NCBI RefSeq assembly: GCF_000719345.1
Contig: NZ_JOFX01000003.1
Span: 124,001-188,000 of the forward strand
DNA length: 64,000 bases
Source: Streptomyces sp. NRRL F-2664
Lineage (GTDB): Bacteria; Actinomycetota; Actinomycetes; Streptomycetales; Streptomycetaceae
Direction of reading: 5' to 3'
The notes beneath the pieces are model-generated. The model saw only the letters and a program-made list of their open reading frames with translations. It made no database searches and was not told the origin of the DNA. The translations under genes and the position numbers were made by a program. The first letter of the stretch is position 1. Every line of letters begins with the position of its first letter. Shown piece by piece: positions 38,822 to 47,990 of the stretch.

Positions 38822-39706
38822 TCAGTCCGGGTCCGGCAGCAGCAGGCTGGTCACCCGGCCCGCCACACGGTCCAGCGGTGAGCCCGCCGGCAGGCCGCCC
38901 CGGTGGGCCGAGAACTGCGTGGGGGTGAGTCCCGTCATGGCCTTGAACTCCCTGATGCAGTGGGCCTGATCGTGGAATCCGCCCAGCGCGGCCACCTCGG
39001 CACCGTCCAGGCCGCGCGCCTGCAGGCGCAGGGCCCGCTGCAGCCGGGCCACCCTGGCCACGGCCTTGGGGGCCAACCCCACCTGCTGCCCGAACCGCTC
39101 CCTCAGGTGGCGGGCGCTCCAGCCGACCTCCTCGGCGATGCCGGGGAGGGCCTGCGGGCGGCAGTCCCCGCCCAGTCGGCGCAGCGCCTCGCGCACTTCG
39201 GGCGAGACCCTGCCGCCCTTCTCGGCGCAGGAGGTGAAGACGGCGTCGAGGAGCGCGAACCGGCCGGCCCAGGAGCCGGTCTCCTGCAACTGCTCCACCA
39301 GGAGACCGGCGGACGGGCCGAGCAGGTCGGAGAGGTCGGTGAAGGCCTCGGTGAAGCAGCGCATCGGCACTCCGAAGATCCGGTAGGCGCCGAGAGGGCA
39401 GAAGGTCACTTCGATGCCGTGCAAACCCCCGGAGTGCTCGCCCCGCGTCGCGGTCGTGCGCAGCCCGGCGAGGAAGGACGAGGCCCTCCGCGACGGCCCG
39501 CCGGCGGTGAGCCGCAGACCGCCGTCCAGGGCGATGACCAGGGTCACCACCCCGTCGGGGACTTCGAGGCGGGTCCTGCGCAGGCCGTCCGGCAACCGGT
39601 AGCCGTGGTAGCCGAGCACCTGGCCGCGCAGGGCCGGTCCCGGGCGGGAGCGCACGCTGCGGGCTCCTCGGTGGAAGGACTCCGCAGGATCGAGGGTCGT
39701 GTCCAT
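38822..39706 (-). CDS. AraC-family transcriptional regulator
   Basis: 294 residues from ATG 39706; the ORF can open earlier at 39814, but the residues before MDTTLDPAES look non-coding. N-terminal ligand-binding-like domain (LEVPDGVVTLVIALDGGLRL) and C-terminal double HTH (GDCRPQALPGIAEEVGWSARHLRERFGQ, ALGGFHDQAHCIREFKAMTGLTPTQF). Lies 152 nt upstream of the LuxR-type gene on the same strand and divergent from the leader ORF at 40003. Confidence 0.9.
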   Translation of the reverse strand: MDTTLDPAESFHRGARSVRSRPGPALRGQVLGYHGYRLPDGLRRTRLEVPDGVVTLVIALDGGLRLTAGGPSRRASSFLAGLRTTATRGEHSGGLHGIEVTFCPLGAYRIFGVPMRCFTEAFTDLSDLLGPSAGLLVEQLQETGSWAGRFALLDAVFTSCAEKGGRVSPEVREALRRLGGDCRPQALPGIAEEVGWSARHLRERFGQQVGLAPKAVARVARLQRALRLQARGLDGAEVAALGGFHDQAHCIREFKAMTGLTPTQFSAHRGGLPAGSPLDRVAGRVTSLLLPDPD

Positions 39707-39886
39707 GCCTATCCGCTCGTACTGGGCGCGAGCCGCCTCGGACCGGACGGCGACCAGCATGCAGCAGCCGCGGGCGGATCCGTAGGCCCTCCCGGCAGAT
39801 TGCCCGATACGCACGGGATCTGGCCGGTTTCACATCCGCCGACAGTAAGGCGGGGGGAACGGACGGTGACACCAAGCACTCCGGAA

Positions 39887-39898
39887 CGCTTGCTCTCA
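39887..39898. promoter_or_regulatory. Half-site shared with the 36584-36625 palindrome
   Basis: CGCTTGCTCTCA repeats the right arm of the palindrome near 36609. It is about 115 nt upstream of the leader ORF at 40003, between it and the divergent AraC gene. A common regulator for both places is possible. Confidence 0.35.
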
Positions 39899-40002
39899 CC
39901 GCCGGCCGCTTCCACCGGCCGGTGCCGGACGGAAAGCTGGTTCCCGGGAACACCCCGCGGGCCCGCCGCACCCGTCCGCTCTCTCCGAAAGGGAGGCCAG
40001 CC

Positions 40003-40038
40003 ATGTTCCTGTACTTCTTCGGCCTGATCTGGGACTGA
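40003..40038 (+). CDS. Eleven-residue aromatic leader peptide
   Basis: ATG TTC ... TGA encodes MFLYFFGLIWD behind a near-ideal ribosome site (GGGAGG, 7 nt spacing). Five of eleven residues are aromatic. It ends 7 nt before the next start. It could be an attenuation leader sensing aromatic aminoacyl-tRNA, a coupling ORF or a membrane-active micropeptide. No further support beyond the ribosome site, composition and spacing. Confidence 0.5.
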   Translation: MFLYFFGLIWD

Positions 40039-40045
40039 CCGGTCC

Positions 40046-40360
40046 ATGCATCTGATCATGACCGTCGTCGTTCTGTCGGCGTCACCGGATCAGCCCGCGC
40101 TGCTCCTCGACGGCAACCTCGTCACCGATGTCATCTGGTCCACCGCCACCACCGGCGACCGACTGGAGCACGTGTACACCCGGTCCACGGCGGGACGCCT
40201 CGACATCGTCCTCTTCCCGCTCGCCGCCGATGCGCGGGAGGCCGCCGCGACGGCGGACCGGATCATCCACCGGGCGCTCACCGGCGCGCCCTTCCTGGCC
40301 GGCTGGACGCCGGCTCGGGACCCTCCGGCAGAAAGGGCACCACCATGGAACCCCGTGTGA
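40046..40360 (+). CDS. Hypothetical protein, 104 residues
   Basis: ATG 40046, overlapping the following gene by 16 nt. A compact alpha/beta sequence (VVVLSASPDQPALLLDGNLVTDVIW, RLDIVLFPLAADAREAAATADRII) ending in a Pro-rich tail. No signal peptide and no family recognised. Probable first full gene of a four-ORF unit with the leader peptide, a lipoprotein and a LuxR-type protein. Confidence 0.6.
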   Translation: MHLIMTVVVLSASPDQPALLLDGNLVTDVIWSTATTGDRLEHVYTRSTAGRLDIVLFPLAADAREAAATADRIIHRALTGAPFLAGWTPARDPPAERAPPWNPV

Positions 40361-40932
40361 GGTCGCGTGCGCCGTCCCCCGTGAAGTCGCTCACGGTCGC
40401 CTGCGTGCTGGCCGCCGGGCTGTCCGCGCTGCCGACGGGGTGCGCGGGCGGGCCCGGCGCGGGCTCCCCCGTCCCCGGGCCCCCGCCGGTCCTGCTGGAC
40501 CAGCAGGGGTTCGACGCCGCGCTGCGCAGGGCGGCCGGCGACTTCCGGTGGCCGGCCGACCACCGGCCGGACCTCGACCGGCTCTCCCGGAACAGCGCCC
40601 CGAGGGGAACGGACGCGGCGCCCGCCGGAAGCGAACGGATCATCCTTGAAATCGCCAACTCCTGTGCCTGGTACCTCTCCTGGGCCGCTGCCCACGACCG
40701 CGCGGATGCCGCTGCCGCCGCTGCCGCGCTGCAGGTGCTGGAGGAGGTCCTGCCGACCTACGGACCGCAGGACCCGGACGGCCGGCGCTTCGCCGAGGAG
40801 GCCGCCGCCGGGGCACGGGCCGGTGACGGTTCACTGGCCCGGCAGTTCACCGAGGCCAACTGCGACGGCGCGATCACCTGGGCCGGGAGCGGCACCGCGG
40901 CCGCGGCTGACGGGCCGGGAGGAGCACCATGA
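40345..40932 (+). CDS. Putative lipoprotein of unknown function
   Basis: 195 residues, ATG 40345 (GAAAGGG upstream). Signal with lipobox LPTGC (Cys about 33). The mature domain is helical and acidic, with a Trp-rich middle (NSCAWYLSWAAAHDRAD) and two further cysteines. No known family. It shares overlaps with both neighbours (16 nt before, 4 nt ATGA after), so it is translated as part of the unit. Confidence 0.65.
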   Translation: MEPRVRSRAPSPVKSLTVACVLAAGLSALPTGCAGGPGAGSPVPGPPPVLLDQQGFDAALRRAAGDFRWPADHRPDLDRLSRNSAPRGTDAAPAGSERIILEIANSCAWYLSWAAAHDRADAAAAAAALQVLEEVLPTYGPQDPDGRRFAEEAAAGARAGDGSLARQFTEANCDGAITWAGSGTAAAADGPGGAP

Positions 40933-41324
40933 CCAGTACGACGACCGAGGGGCAGGCCCGACCGGCGCTGCGGCTCTACCAGGAGCTGCTGGCGGACCGT
41001 GAACGGCTGCTCAAGGCGCACCACCGGCTGCTGGCCGAGCAGACGGCACTCCTGGAGCAGATCGACCTGCTGTGCGCCCGCTCGACGGCCGCCGGCCTCG
41101 ACTCGGCCTGCGGCAGTCCGCCGCCCCTGTCCCCGCTCCAGCGGCACGTACTGGTGCTGATGGCGGGCGGGGCCAAGGACGGGGCGATCGCCCGCCGGCT
41201 GAACGTGAGCGAGCGCTCCGTCCGGCGGCACGTGGAGTCCCTGAGCCGGCGCACCGGAGCGAACAACCGGTTCACCCTGGCGCTGGCGGCGATCCGGATC
41301 GGCTGGCTGCCCGTCGGCAGGTGA
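40929..41324 (+). CDS. Small LuxR-type HTH protein
   Basis: 131 residues, ATG 40929. A coiled N-terminal half (RLYQELLADRERLLKAHHRLLAEQTALLEQIDLL) leads to an HTH (LSPLQRHVLVLMAGGAKDGAIARRLNVSERSVRRHVESLSRRTGANNRF). The end (RFTLALAAIRIGWL) resembles that of the LuxR-type gene at 37680-38669, suggesting related regulators. No receiver domain. Confidence 0.85.
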   Translation: MTSTTTEGQARPALRLYQELLADRERLLKAHHRLLAEQTALLEQIDLLCARSTAAGLDSACGSPPPLSPLQRHVLVLMAGGAKDGAIARRLNVSERSVRRHVESLSRRTGANNRFTLALAAIRIGWLPVGR

Positions 41325-41572
41325 GGACAGCGGCGGCCCGGAGCCGGAGCCCCGCTGCTTGCGGTCCGGTACCGCTCCCGTCCGGTCAGGGGTCCCCGAC
41401 CCGTCCGCCCGTCCGGTTGCGGACAGGTGTCCTGCACCGGACGACCGTCCTGTTCGGCCTGGGCAACCACCCCTGATGGTGCTGAAGTGAGCGACACCGC
41501 CCGGCAGTCCACGCCGCACACCGCGGTGAGGACCCGGGTACCGCGCACCGACACCGAGAAGGGGAAAAACTC

Positions 41573-42103
41573 ATGCGCAGCCGAGTCCGCACCACCGTCG
41601 CCACCAGCCTCGTCGGCACCACCGCCGCCCTCGTCGGCCTGCTCGTCCCCGGCACCGCCCACGCCGCCCCGGCCAAGCTCAGCCACGCCTCGGCGGTGAG
41701 CAAGCTCAAGGCGACCGGCGGGATCGGCCTGTCCTCCAGCGGAGGGTGCAGCAACCGCAACAACCCGAGCTGCACCTCGCTGGAGCAGGTCAACGCAGCC
41801 ACGATCAGCGATGTCAGCACCCTGCGCAAGGCGAGCGCCTGCAACCTGACCATCACGGGCGGCACGGAGACGGGGCACGCCTCCGGCACCTACAGCCACT
41901 GGAACGGCTACAAGATCGACTTCAGCCCGACCAGCTGTGTGAGCAACTACATCACCGGCAGCTTCACGAGGATCGCCAACCGCGGTGACGGCGCGGCTCG
42001 TTACCGGTCCGCGGCAGGCAATGTGTACGCCCGCGAGGGCAACCACTGGGACGTGACCTTCTGCGGTGGCAGCTCGGCCTGCACGAAGGCGGCCAGCTCC
42101 TGA
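41573..42103 (+). CDS. Secreted M15-like zinc peptidase-fold protein
   Basis: 176 residues from ATG 41573. Signal peptide 1-31 (TAALVGLLVPGTAHA). The core matches the peptidase M15 metal site: SHWNGYKID gives His109 and Asp116, and NHWDV gives His158 as the third zinc ligand; TGGTETGHASGTYSHW is typical for D-Ala-D-Ala carboxypeptidase folds. Four cysteines may form disulfides. A role in cell-wall trimming or in a prophage-like endolysin fold is possible; exact activity not shown. A strong terminator follows. Confidence 0.75.
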   Translation: MRSRVRTTVATSLVGTTAALVGLLVPGTAHAAPAKLSHASAVSKLKATGGIGLSSSGGCSNRNNPSCTSLEQVNAATISDVSTLRKASACNLTITGGTETGHASGTYSHWNGYKIDFSPTSCVSNYITGSFTRIANRGDGAARYRSAAGNVYAREGNHWDVTFCGGSSACTKAASS

Positions 42104-42115
42104 GCGACGCGGTGC

Positions 42116-42143
42116 GGCGGAGGCGTGCGGTCACGCCTCCGCC
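42116..42143 (+). terminator. Perfect 12-bp hairpin after the M15-like gene
   Basis: GGCGGAGGCGTG (42116-42127), loop of 4, exact complement 42132-42143, 13 nt after the stop codon. Confidence 0.8.
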
Positions 42144-42216
42144 CGCGCCCCCTCGGCCCCCGCCCGCCCTGTGAACCGTTCACCCCGCACGGGTCGTCAG
42201 GTCGCGGTCAGGGCTG

Positions 42217-42277
42217 GGGCGTGTCTTTCGGATCGGGCCGGGCACGCGGGGCCCGGCCCGATCCGAAAGACACGCCC
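42217..42277. repeat. TAG-bearing palindromic element, copy 3 (perfect)
   Basis: A perfect 27-bp inverted repeat (42217-42243 with 42251-42277) with a 7-nt loop; the right arm includes CGATCCGAAAGACACGCCC. The last base begins CTA (42277-42279), the TAG stop of the truncated flotillin on the minus strand. The other copies are at 33197-33255 and 11971-12027. Confidence 0.8.
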
Positions 42278-43225
42278 TATTGGGAGAGGAGTTGCATGCC
42301 CTGGGCGACGTTGTCGGTGACGGTGCGGGAGAGCTTGCTCGCGCCGTCAGTGGAGGTGACGGTCATCTTGTCGATGGCGGACAGTGGTTCGGCGGCCTTA
42401 GCCACGACCTGGGGCAGTGCCTCGACCATCATCTGGATCATCGCGGCGTCGCCGTAGCTTTCGAAGGCGTCCACCTTCTTCTGCATGGCCTCCGCCTCGG
42501 CTGCGCCCTTGGCCAGAATGGCCGCGGCCTCCGCGTCGCCCTCCAGACGTACGGCTTCGGCGATCGCCGCGCGGCGGGCGCGTTCGGCCTCGCCTCGCTT
42601 GGCGCCCTCGATGGCCTCGGCCTCGGCGAGGGCGGAGCGGCGCTGCTTCTCCCCTTCGCCGGTCAGGCGGGCTCGCTCGGCTTCGGCTTGGGCGGCGGCG
42701 ATGGCGGCAAGGCGCTCGGCTTCGGCCTGCTGACGCGGGCGACGCGGAGGGCTTCCGCTTCCTGCTCGGCCTGGTACCGGCGGGCGTCGGCTGGCTTGCG
42801 GACCTGAGTGTCGAGCTGGCGGTCGGTCAGCGCTGCCTGACGTTCGGCGACCTTCTCCTGCTCGGCGAGGATCTGCTGTTGCCTGTCGGCATCCGCCAGG
42901 GGACCAGCGGCGTTGGCCTGGGCGGTCGCCGCGTCGGTCTCCGCCTTGATCTCGGCCTGGCGCAGGTACAGAGTGCGTTGGGCGACGGCGATTTCCTCCT
43001 CGGCTTTCAGGCGGGCCTGTTCGGCGGCCTGGCGGGCGTTGGCCTCGTCGATATCGGCTTCCTGCTTGGCGCGGGCCGCCTCGGGGCGTCCGAGGTCTTC
43101 GAGGTAGGACCCTTCGGCGGTGATGTCCTGGATCTGGAAGGCGTCCAGGTCCAGGCCCTGGCCCTGGCCCGACAGGCTGGCCTCGGCCTCCTCGGCGACC
43201 TGTCCGGCGAAGCCGGCACGGTCGC
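42277..43225 (-). pseudogene. Flotillin/SPFH-family protein, 5'-truncated and frameshifted
   Basis: The remaining reading covers the end of the SPFH domain (FAGQVAEEAEASLSG, LDAFQIQDITAEGSYL) and the long Ala/Glu coiled coil (RPEAARAKQEADIDEANARQ ... VRKPADARRYQAEQEAEALR), then needs a frame change near 42735 to continue (AEAERLAAIAAAQAEAERA) to the C terminus and TAG. The N-terminal membrane hairpin and most of the SPFH domain are missing. Its 5' edge is joined directly to a fragment of a ribosome-hibernation gene near 43220, a probable deletion scar. Confidence 0.8.
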
Positions 43226-43639
43226 CGCACGATGTGGCGCTCTTCGGGCGGCAGGTGCGGACGCTGTCCGTTCTCGGTGCCGTCACACCCCGCCTGCTGG
43301 GCACCGAAGGAGCCCGCGCTGACGGTGCCGTCGTGCCCGGGCCAGCCGCGCGGCCAGACGCTCCTGCAGAAGGTCGACCGCCTCGAACATGGTGCTCGCG
43401 ACCACGTGGACACGTACCGGTCGGCCGTTCACATCGACCACGGCCTGGGCCGCGGCGGGACGAGCCGCCGAATCATTGACCGCCTGGGTGAGCTTCACCT
43501 GTGCGGCCAGCACCGCTTCGCTCACGTGGTCGAGGGTCGCGAGCACCTTCCCCCGTGCGTAGGTGTCCGCACCCTGAGGCACGCGTCCTCGGCTGCGGAC
43601 GTGGACGTCGACTGCCTGGCTGGTCCTGAGACCGCTCAT
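43215..43639 (-). pseudogene. HPF/RaiA-like ribosome hibernation factor, 3'-truncated and frameshifted
   Basis: Start ATG 43639 with AGGAG. Residues 1-100 match the S30AE/HPF N-terminal domain (VDVHVRSRGRVPQGADTYARGKV, AVVDVNGRPVRVHVVASTMFEAVDLLQERLAARL). The frame then breaks near 43340; another frame carries the linker (LPPEERHIVRR) until about 43217, where flotillin sequence takes over. The C-terminal dimerisation domains are lost. HPF genes are typical of dormancy regulons. Confidence 0.72.
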
Positions 43640-44081
43640 GGGAACTCCTCCTTGGTCGCTCTCAGCCTGTCGGGCGCCGTCTGCCGTCGGCAGAGCCGAC
43701 CGGCCCGCCGCCGCGGTGCGACCGGACCCCGCACGACCCACCTATCCGGGACGTATCGGCGCCCGCCAAAGGCCGTTCGACCCAGGGCCCGGAGCCAAAC
43801 GACACGTAAAAAAACGGGTACGTGGTGGTCTACCGAGAACAGCCCAGGGCGGGCTGCTGAAGTGGCCCATCTGGCCCTTACTCCGAGACTTTCGCTGTGT
43901 CAGCGTCATGGCTGGCAGGTGCATTTAGCGACCATGGCGCCGCGGGCCGTCAAAGTGCGGGATGACTAAGCCCCCGGGCGGTGCTCTGGCCGTTCGCATC
44001 CCTGCGCCGTGGGCGTTACACGCTTCGGCTCCACCGGCCCGGCTCCGTCTGCCACCCGCAACCACACACCATGGAGGAAGC
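43640..44081. other. Region upstream of phosphoketolase
   Basis: 442 bases. Contains the candidate DevR-type site at 43863-43879. A reading frame in phase with phosphoketolase opens at 43962, but its residues are not family-like. No other gene is evident. Confidence 0.5.
43863..43879. promoter_or_regulatory. Candidate DevR-type site near phosphoketolase
   Basis: TGGCCCATCTGGCCCTT, about 200 nt upstream of the phosphoketolase start; similar to AGGGCC-CATC-GGCCCT at 53410-53425. Assigned to DevR only by resemblance and context. Confidence 0.3.
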
Positions 44082-46478
44082 ATGCGCAAGGACGAGCGCC
44101 CCCACGGCGTACCGCTGAGCGACAAGGAGCTCAGTGCGCTCGATGCGCACTGGAGGGCCGCCAACTACCTGTCGGCGGGCCAGATCTACTTGATGGGCAA
44201 CCCGCTGCTGAGGAAGCCGCTGGAACCGGCGCACATCAAGCCGCGGCTGCTCGGACACTGGGGTACCTCCCCGGGCCTCAATCTCGTGCACACCCACCTC
44301 AACCGGATCATCAAGCGACACGGCATCGACGCGCTGTGCGTCTGGGGGCCGGGACACGGCGGGCCGGCCGTTCTTGCCAACTCGTGGCTGGAGGGGAGCT
44401 ACAGCGAGGTCTACCCGGACGTGAGTCGCGACGAGGACGGCATGACCCGGCTGTTTCGGCAGTTCTCCTTCCCCGGTGGGGTGCCGAGCCATGTGGCGCC
44501 CGAAACCCCCGGTTCGATCCACGAGGGCGGTGAACTGGGCTACTCCCTGTCGCACGCCTACGGCGCCGCCCTGGATAACCCGGACCTGCTGGTGGCGTGC
44601 GTCATCGGCGACGGCGAGGCGGAGACGGGACCGCTCGCAGCTTCCTGGCACTCCAATAAGTTCCTCGACCCCGTCCACGACGGCGCGGTCCTGCCCATCC
44701 TCCACCTCAACGGCTACAAGATCGCGAACCCGACCGTGCTCGCGCGGCTGCCCGAGGCCGAGCTCGACGAACTGCTTCGCGGATACGGCCACGACCCGCT
44801 CCACGTCACCGGTGACGACCCCCACCAGGTCCACCAGGACATGGCCGCCGCGATGGACACGGCCCTTGACCGCATCCGGCATATCCAGCAGCAAGCCCGC
44901 ACCGGCGCCCCCGCCGGACGGCCCCGCTGGCCGGTGATCGTCCTGCGCACGCCGAAGGGCTGGACCGGGCCCGCCGAGGTCGACGGCGTGCCCGTCGAGG
45001 GAACCTGGCGCTCCCACCAGGTTCCCCTGGCCGAAGTCCGCGACAACGACGGCCACCGGGCCCAGCTGGAGGCATGGCTGCGCTCGTACCGCCCCGAGGA
45101 GCTCTTCGACGAGACCGGCCGGCCGCGCCCCCAGGTGCTGGACTGCGTGCCGGAGGGCGAACGCAGGCTCGGTGCGACCCTCCACGCCAACGGCGGCCTG
45201 CTGCTCCGGGAGCTGCCCCTGCCCCCGCTAGAACGGTTCGCCGTCCCCGTGGACCGGCCCGGCGCGACCCGCCATGAGCCGACCGGGGTACTCGGCCAGC
45301 TCCTCGAGAGCGTCATGGCCTCTACCGGCGAGCGCCGCGACTTCCGCCCCGTCGGCCCCGACGAGACCGCCTCCAACCGCCTCCAGGCCGTTTACGCCGC
45401 GAGCGGCAAGGCATGGCAGGACCCGGTCCTGGACACCGATGAGCACCTCGAGCGGCACGGCCGGGTGATGGAGATCCTCTCCGAGCACACCTGCCAGGGC
45501 TGGCTGGAGGGCTACCTGCTCACCGGCCGGCACGGGCTGTTCTCCTGCTACGAAGCCTTCGTCCACATCGTCGACTCCATGGTCAATCAGCACATCAAAT
45601 GGCTCAAGACCTCCCGCGCCCTGCACTGGCGCGCACCCATTGCCTCCCTCAACTACCTCCTCACCTCCCACGTGTGGCGCCAGGACCACAACGGCTTCTC
45701 CCACCAGGACCCCGGCTTCGTCGACCACGTCCTGAACAAGAGCCCCGAGGTCGTCCGCGTGTACCTGCCGCCGGACGCCAACACCCTGCTGTCCGTGGCG
45801 GACCACGTACTGCGCAGCCGCGACTACGTCAACGTGATCGTCGCCGGCAAGCAGCCGTGCTTCGACTGGCTCTCCCTGGAGGAAGCCCGCGCGCACTGCG
45901 CCCGCGGGGCCGGTGTATGGGAATGGGCGGGCACCGATGACGGCTCGCGGGATCCGGACGTCGTCCTTGCCTGCGCCGGTGACGTACCCACCCAGGAGAT
46001 CCTCGCGGCGGCCGGCCTCCTGCGGCACCACCTGCCCCAGCTCACCGTACGGGTGGTGAACGTCGTCGACATGACCCGTCTCATGCCCCACGAGGAACAC
46101 CCGCACGGCATGACAGACCTGGAATACGACGCCCTGTTCACCCGCGACAAGCCGGTGATCTTCGCCTACCACGGCTACCCGTGGCTGGTGCACCGCCTGG
46201 CCTACCGCCGCGCCGGCCATCCGCACCTGCACGTCCGCGGGTACAAGGAGATGGGCACCACGACGACTCCCTTCGACATGGTCGTACGCAACGACCTCGA
46301 CCGCTACCGCCTCGTCATGGACGTGATCGACCGCGTGCCGGGACTTGCCGTACGGGCCGTGGGCGTACGGCAGGCCATGGCCGACGCCCGCACCCGCCAC
46401 CACACCTTCATCCGCGAACACGGAACCGACATGCCCGAAGTCACCGACTGGTCCTGGAGCAACGCCCACGCTCACTGA
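44082..46478 (+). CDS. Xylulose-5-phosphate/fructose-6-phosphate phosphoketolase
   Basis: 798 residues from ATG 44082 (GGAGGAAG upstream), family-normal length. Thiamin-diphosphate enzyme splitting sugar phosphates into acetyl phosphate and an aldose phosphate. TPP motif [20 protein letters not shown]-terminal [11 protein letters not shown] and [22 protein letters not shown]-terminal [16 protein letters not shown] and [13 protein letters not shown]. No defect seen. Acetyl phosphate allows ATP formation without oxygen, fitting the surrounding dormancy genes; no acetate kinase gene is in the window. Confidence 0.96.
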   Translation: MRKDERPHGVPLSDKELSALDAHWRAANYLSAGQIYLMGNPLLRKPLEPAHIKPRLLGHWGTSPGLNLVHTHLNRIIKRHGIDALCVWGPGHGGPAVLANSWLEGSYSEVYPDVSRDEDGMTRLFRQFSFPGGVPSHVAPETPGSIHEGGELGYSLSHAYGAALDNPDLLVACVIGDGEAETGPLAASWHSNKFLDPVHDGAVLPILHLNGYKIANPTVLARLPEAELDELLRGYGHDPLHVTGDDPHQVHQDMAAAMDTALDRIRHIQQQARTGAPAGRPRWPVIVLRTPKGWTGPAEVDGVPVEGTWRSHQVPLAEVRDNDGHRAQLEAWLRSYRPEELFDETGRPRPQVLDCVPEGERRLGATLHANGGLLLRELPLPPLERFAVPVDRPGATRHEPTGVLGQLLESVMASTGERRDFRPVGPDETASNRLQAVYAASGKAWQDPVLDTDEHLERHGRVMEILSEHTCQGWLEGYLLTGRHGLFSCYEAFVHIVDSMVNQHIKWLKTSRALHWRAPIASLNYLLTSHVWRQDHNGFSHQDPGFVDHVLNKSPEVVRVYLPPDANTLLSVADHVLRSRDYVNVIVAGKQPCFDWLSLEEARAHCARGAGVWEWAGTDDGSRDPDVVLACAGDVPTQEILAAAGLLRHHLPQLTVRVVNVVDMTRLMPHEEHPHGMTDLEYDALFTRDKPVIFAYHGYPWLVHRLAYRRAGHPHLHVRGYKEMGTTTTPFDMVVRNDLDRYRLVMDVIDRVPGLAVRAVGVRQAMADARTRHHTFIREHGTDMPEVTDWSWSNAHAH

Positions 46479-46939
46479 GCAGGCGACTGTGACGCCGCCC
46501 CGCCTGCGTAGTGCCCAGCAAACCTGGCCCTGTGCCCTGTCGTTCCGGGCACCTCGCACCAGCCGCCAGGGGCTTCTGCCGATGCAGTACGCATGCGAGG
46601 GCGACCAGCTGGTGGTCCTGGCAGGCCAGGCTGTCAGCAAGCGGTGGTGGCGCGGCGTTCACCGAGCGCTGGCCGGGCGGTGGTCGGCGAGAGCGGCGCA
46701 TCCCCCGATGAGGTGTGACGCGCAACTGTTGAGGCGTGGTGGGCGACACCAGCGGCCAGAACCGAGAACGAGCTTTGGTGATCGCAAGGGTGTGGGTGGT
46801 CACGGCGTGGCATGGAAGCAGCGGACGGGCTGGCGCTGTTCCTGGGTGGGCGATGACCGACCGGCAACGGGCCGTCTTCCATGGCCAGGGGCTTCAAAGT
46901 CCAGGCGCATTTCCCCCAGCATTCCGGAAAGCCCATCTG
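46479..46939. other. Degenerate region with a nitroreductase-like fragment
   Basis: 461 bases without an intact gene. The stretch 46515-46690 holds the fragment described next; the rest shows nothing recognisable. Confidence 0.5.
46515..46690 (+). pseudogene. Possible deazaflavin-dependent nitroreductase (DUF385) fragment
   Basis: One frame reads GLLPMQYACEGDQLVVLAGQ and then VSKRWWRGVH, which recalls the LPVQYxRxGDxxVVVxGxPxxKxWWRNL signature of F420-type nitroreductases. Flanking sequence does not continue the fold and no start is present. Such proteins are often part of hypoxia regulons. Weak evidence. Confidence 0.35.
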
Positions 46940-47413
46940 CTACAACGCGCTTGGCCGTGCAGACGAGGCGTCTCGCCGGTCGGCTGTCAGCCGATTGAGC
47001 ACGCCGACGACACCGTCGACCTGCCACGCGGCTCGGATCAACGCCGTGGCGTTGATCCGAGGGGCGGCGGCCTCGATGGTGACGATCCCGTCCCGGACTT
47101 CGATGTGGAGTGTGGCGGCGTCGTGCGCGGGACTGCGGAGGCAGAAGGCGCTGGCCACGTCTTCGCGGATCTCCTGGTCGGTGCGCAGGAAGACGCGCAG
47201 GAGGTCGCGGCGTGTCGTGATGCCGATGAGACGGTCTTCCTCGTCCACCACGGGCAGCCGGTCGATGTGGCGGCGTTCCATGATGCGCGCTGCGTCGACC
47301 ACGCGCTGTTCGGGATGCACGGTGACCGCAGGACTCGACATCAACCCCCCTGCCGTCCGGGCAGGTGGGGTGGTGGGGTGAGCGTGGGCGACCCGCCTCA
47401 GGGCCCGCAGCAC
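46940..47413 (-). pseudogene. CBS-BON protein, N-terminally truncated
   Basis: The frame encodes one CBS motif (AGGLMSSPAVTVHPEQRVVDAARIMERRHIDRLPVVDEEDRLIGITTRRDLL) and a C-terminal BON-like domain (LHIEVRDGIVTIEAAAPRINATALIRAAWQVDGVVGVLNRL). Relatives have a first CBS motif before this point; here it is absent and the apparent GTG start lacks a ribosome site. CBS-BON proteins bind adenylates and are common in stress islands. Remnant or short variant. Confidence 0.7.
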
Positions 47414-47486
47414 GCGGCCGTGGCCTGACCCGATCCGGCCGCGAGCCTACTCATCTCCATTTGCTCGCCCAGTTCTTGGCCCCCGC

Positions 47487-47828
47487 TCACAGCAACGCGC
47501 GTGCCTTGACATGACCCTGGAGGACTTCATCGATGCACTCGTTGACGGACGACAGCGGCCGGGACTCGTGGACGACGCGGGTGCGGCCGGCGGCGTGCAG
47601 CTGGAACACCTCGGCGAGGTCTTGCCGGGTGCCGACCATCGAGCCGATGACGGCTGTCCCGCCGAGCACGGTGGAGAAGACCGGTACGTGGTCGATGCCG
47701 TCCGCGGACAGGGCCACCATGACGAGCTTGCCGCCACGCCGCAGACCGGCCAGGGCCGTCGCGAAAGTCTCCTCGTCCACCGCCAGCGCCAGGCCCGCGT
47801 GGGCTCCGCCGTGTCGCTGGAGCACCCC
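47487..47828 (-). pseudogene. C-terminal fragment of zinc alcohol dehydrogenase (AdhP-like)
   Basis: Open frame of about 112 residues aligned with the last third of AdhP: GGAHAGLALAVDEETFATAL, LRRGGKLVMVALSADG, GTAVIGSMVGTRQDLAEVFQLHAAGRTRV, NECIDEVLQGHVKARALL. The catalytic zinc domain and most of the NAD-binding fold are missing and upstream frames do not supply them. Loss by deletion. Fermentative alcohol metabolism belongs to anaerobic-survival sets. Confidence 0.8.
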
Positions 47829-47990
47829 CGGCCAACCGGCGCACGCCGATGCTCGCCGACATGGAGGACATCATGCGCGCCGCCTACGACGCCGGTCCCC
47901 GGCCACTGCCCTTGATCCGACTCTCGGGTCACCCCCGCACGGCCGATAGGCTGTCCACGGTACGGGCGGGTGATCGACGGAGGAGAACCG

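Noticed and set aside
46940..47413. Intact short CBS protein
   Set aside because: The first CBS motif typical of the family is missing and the start lacks a ribosome site, so truncation is more likely.
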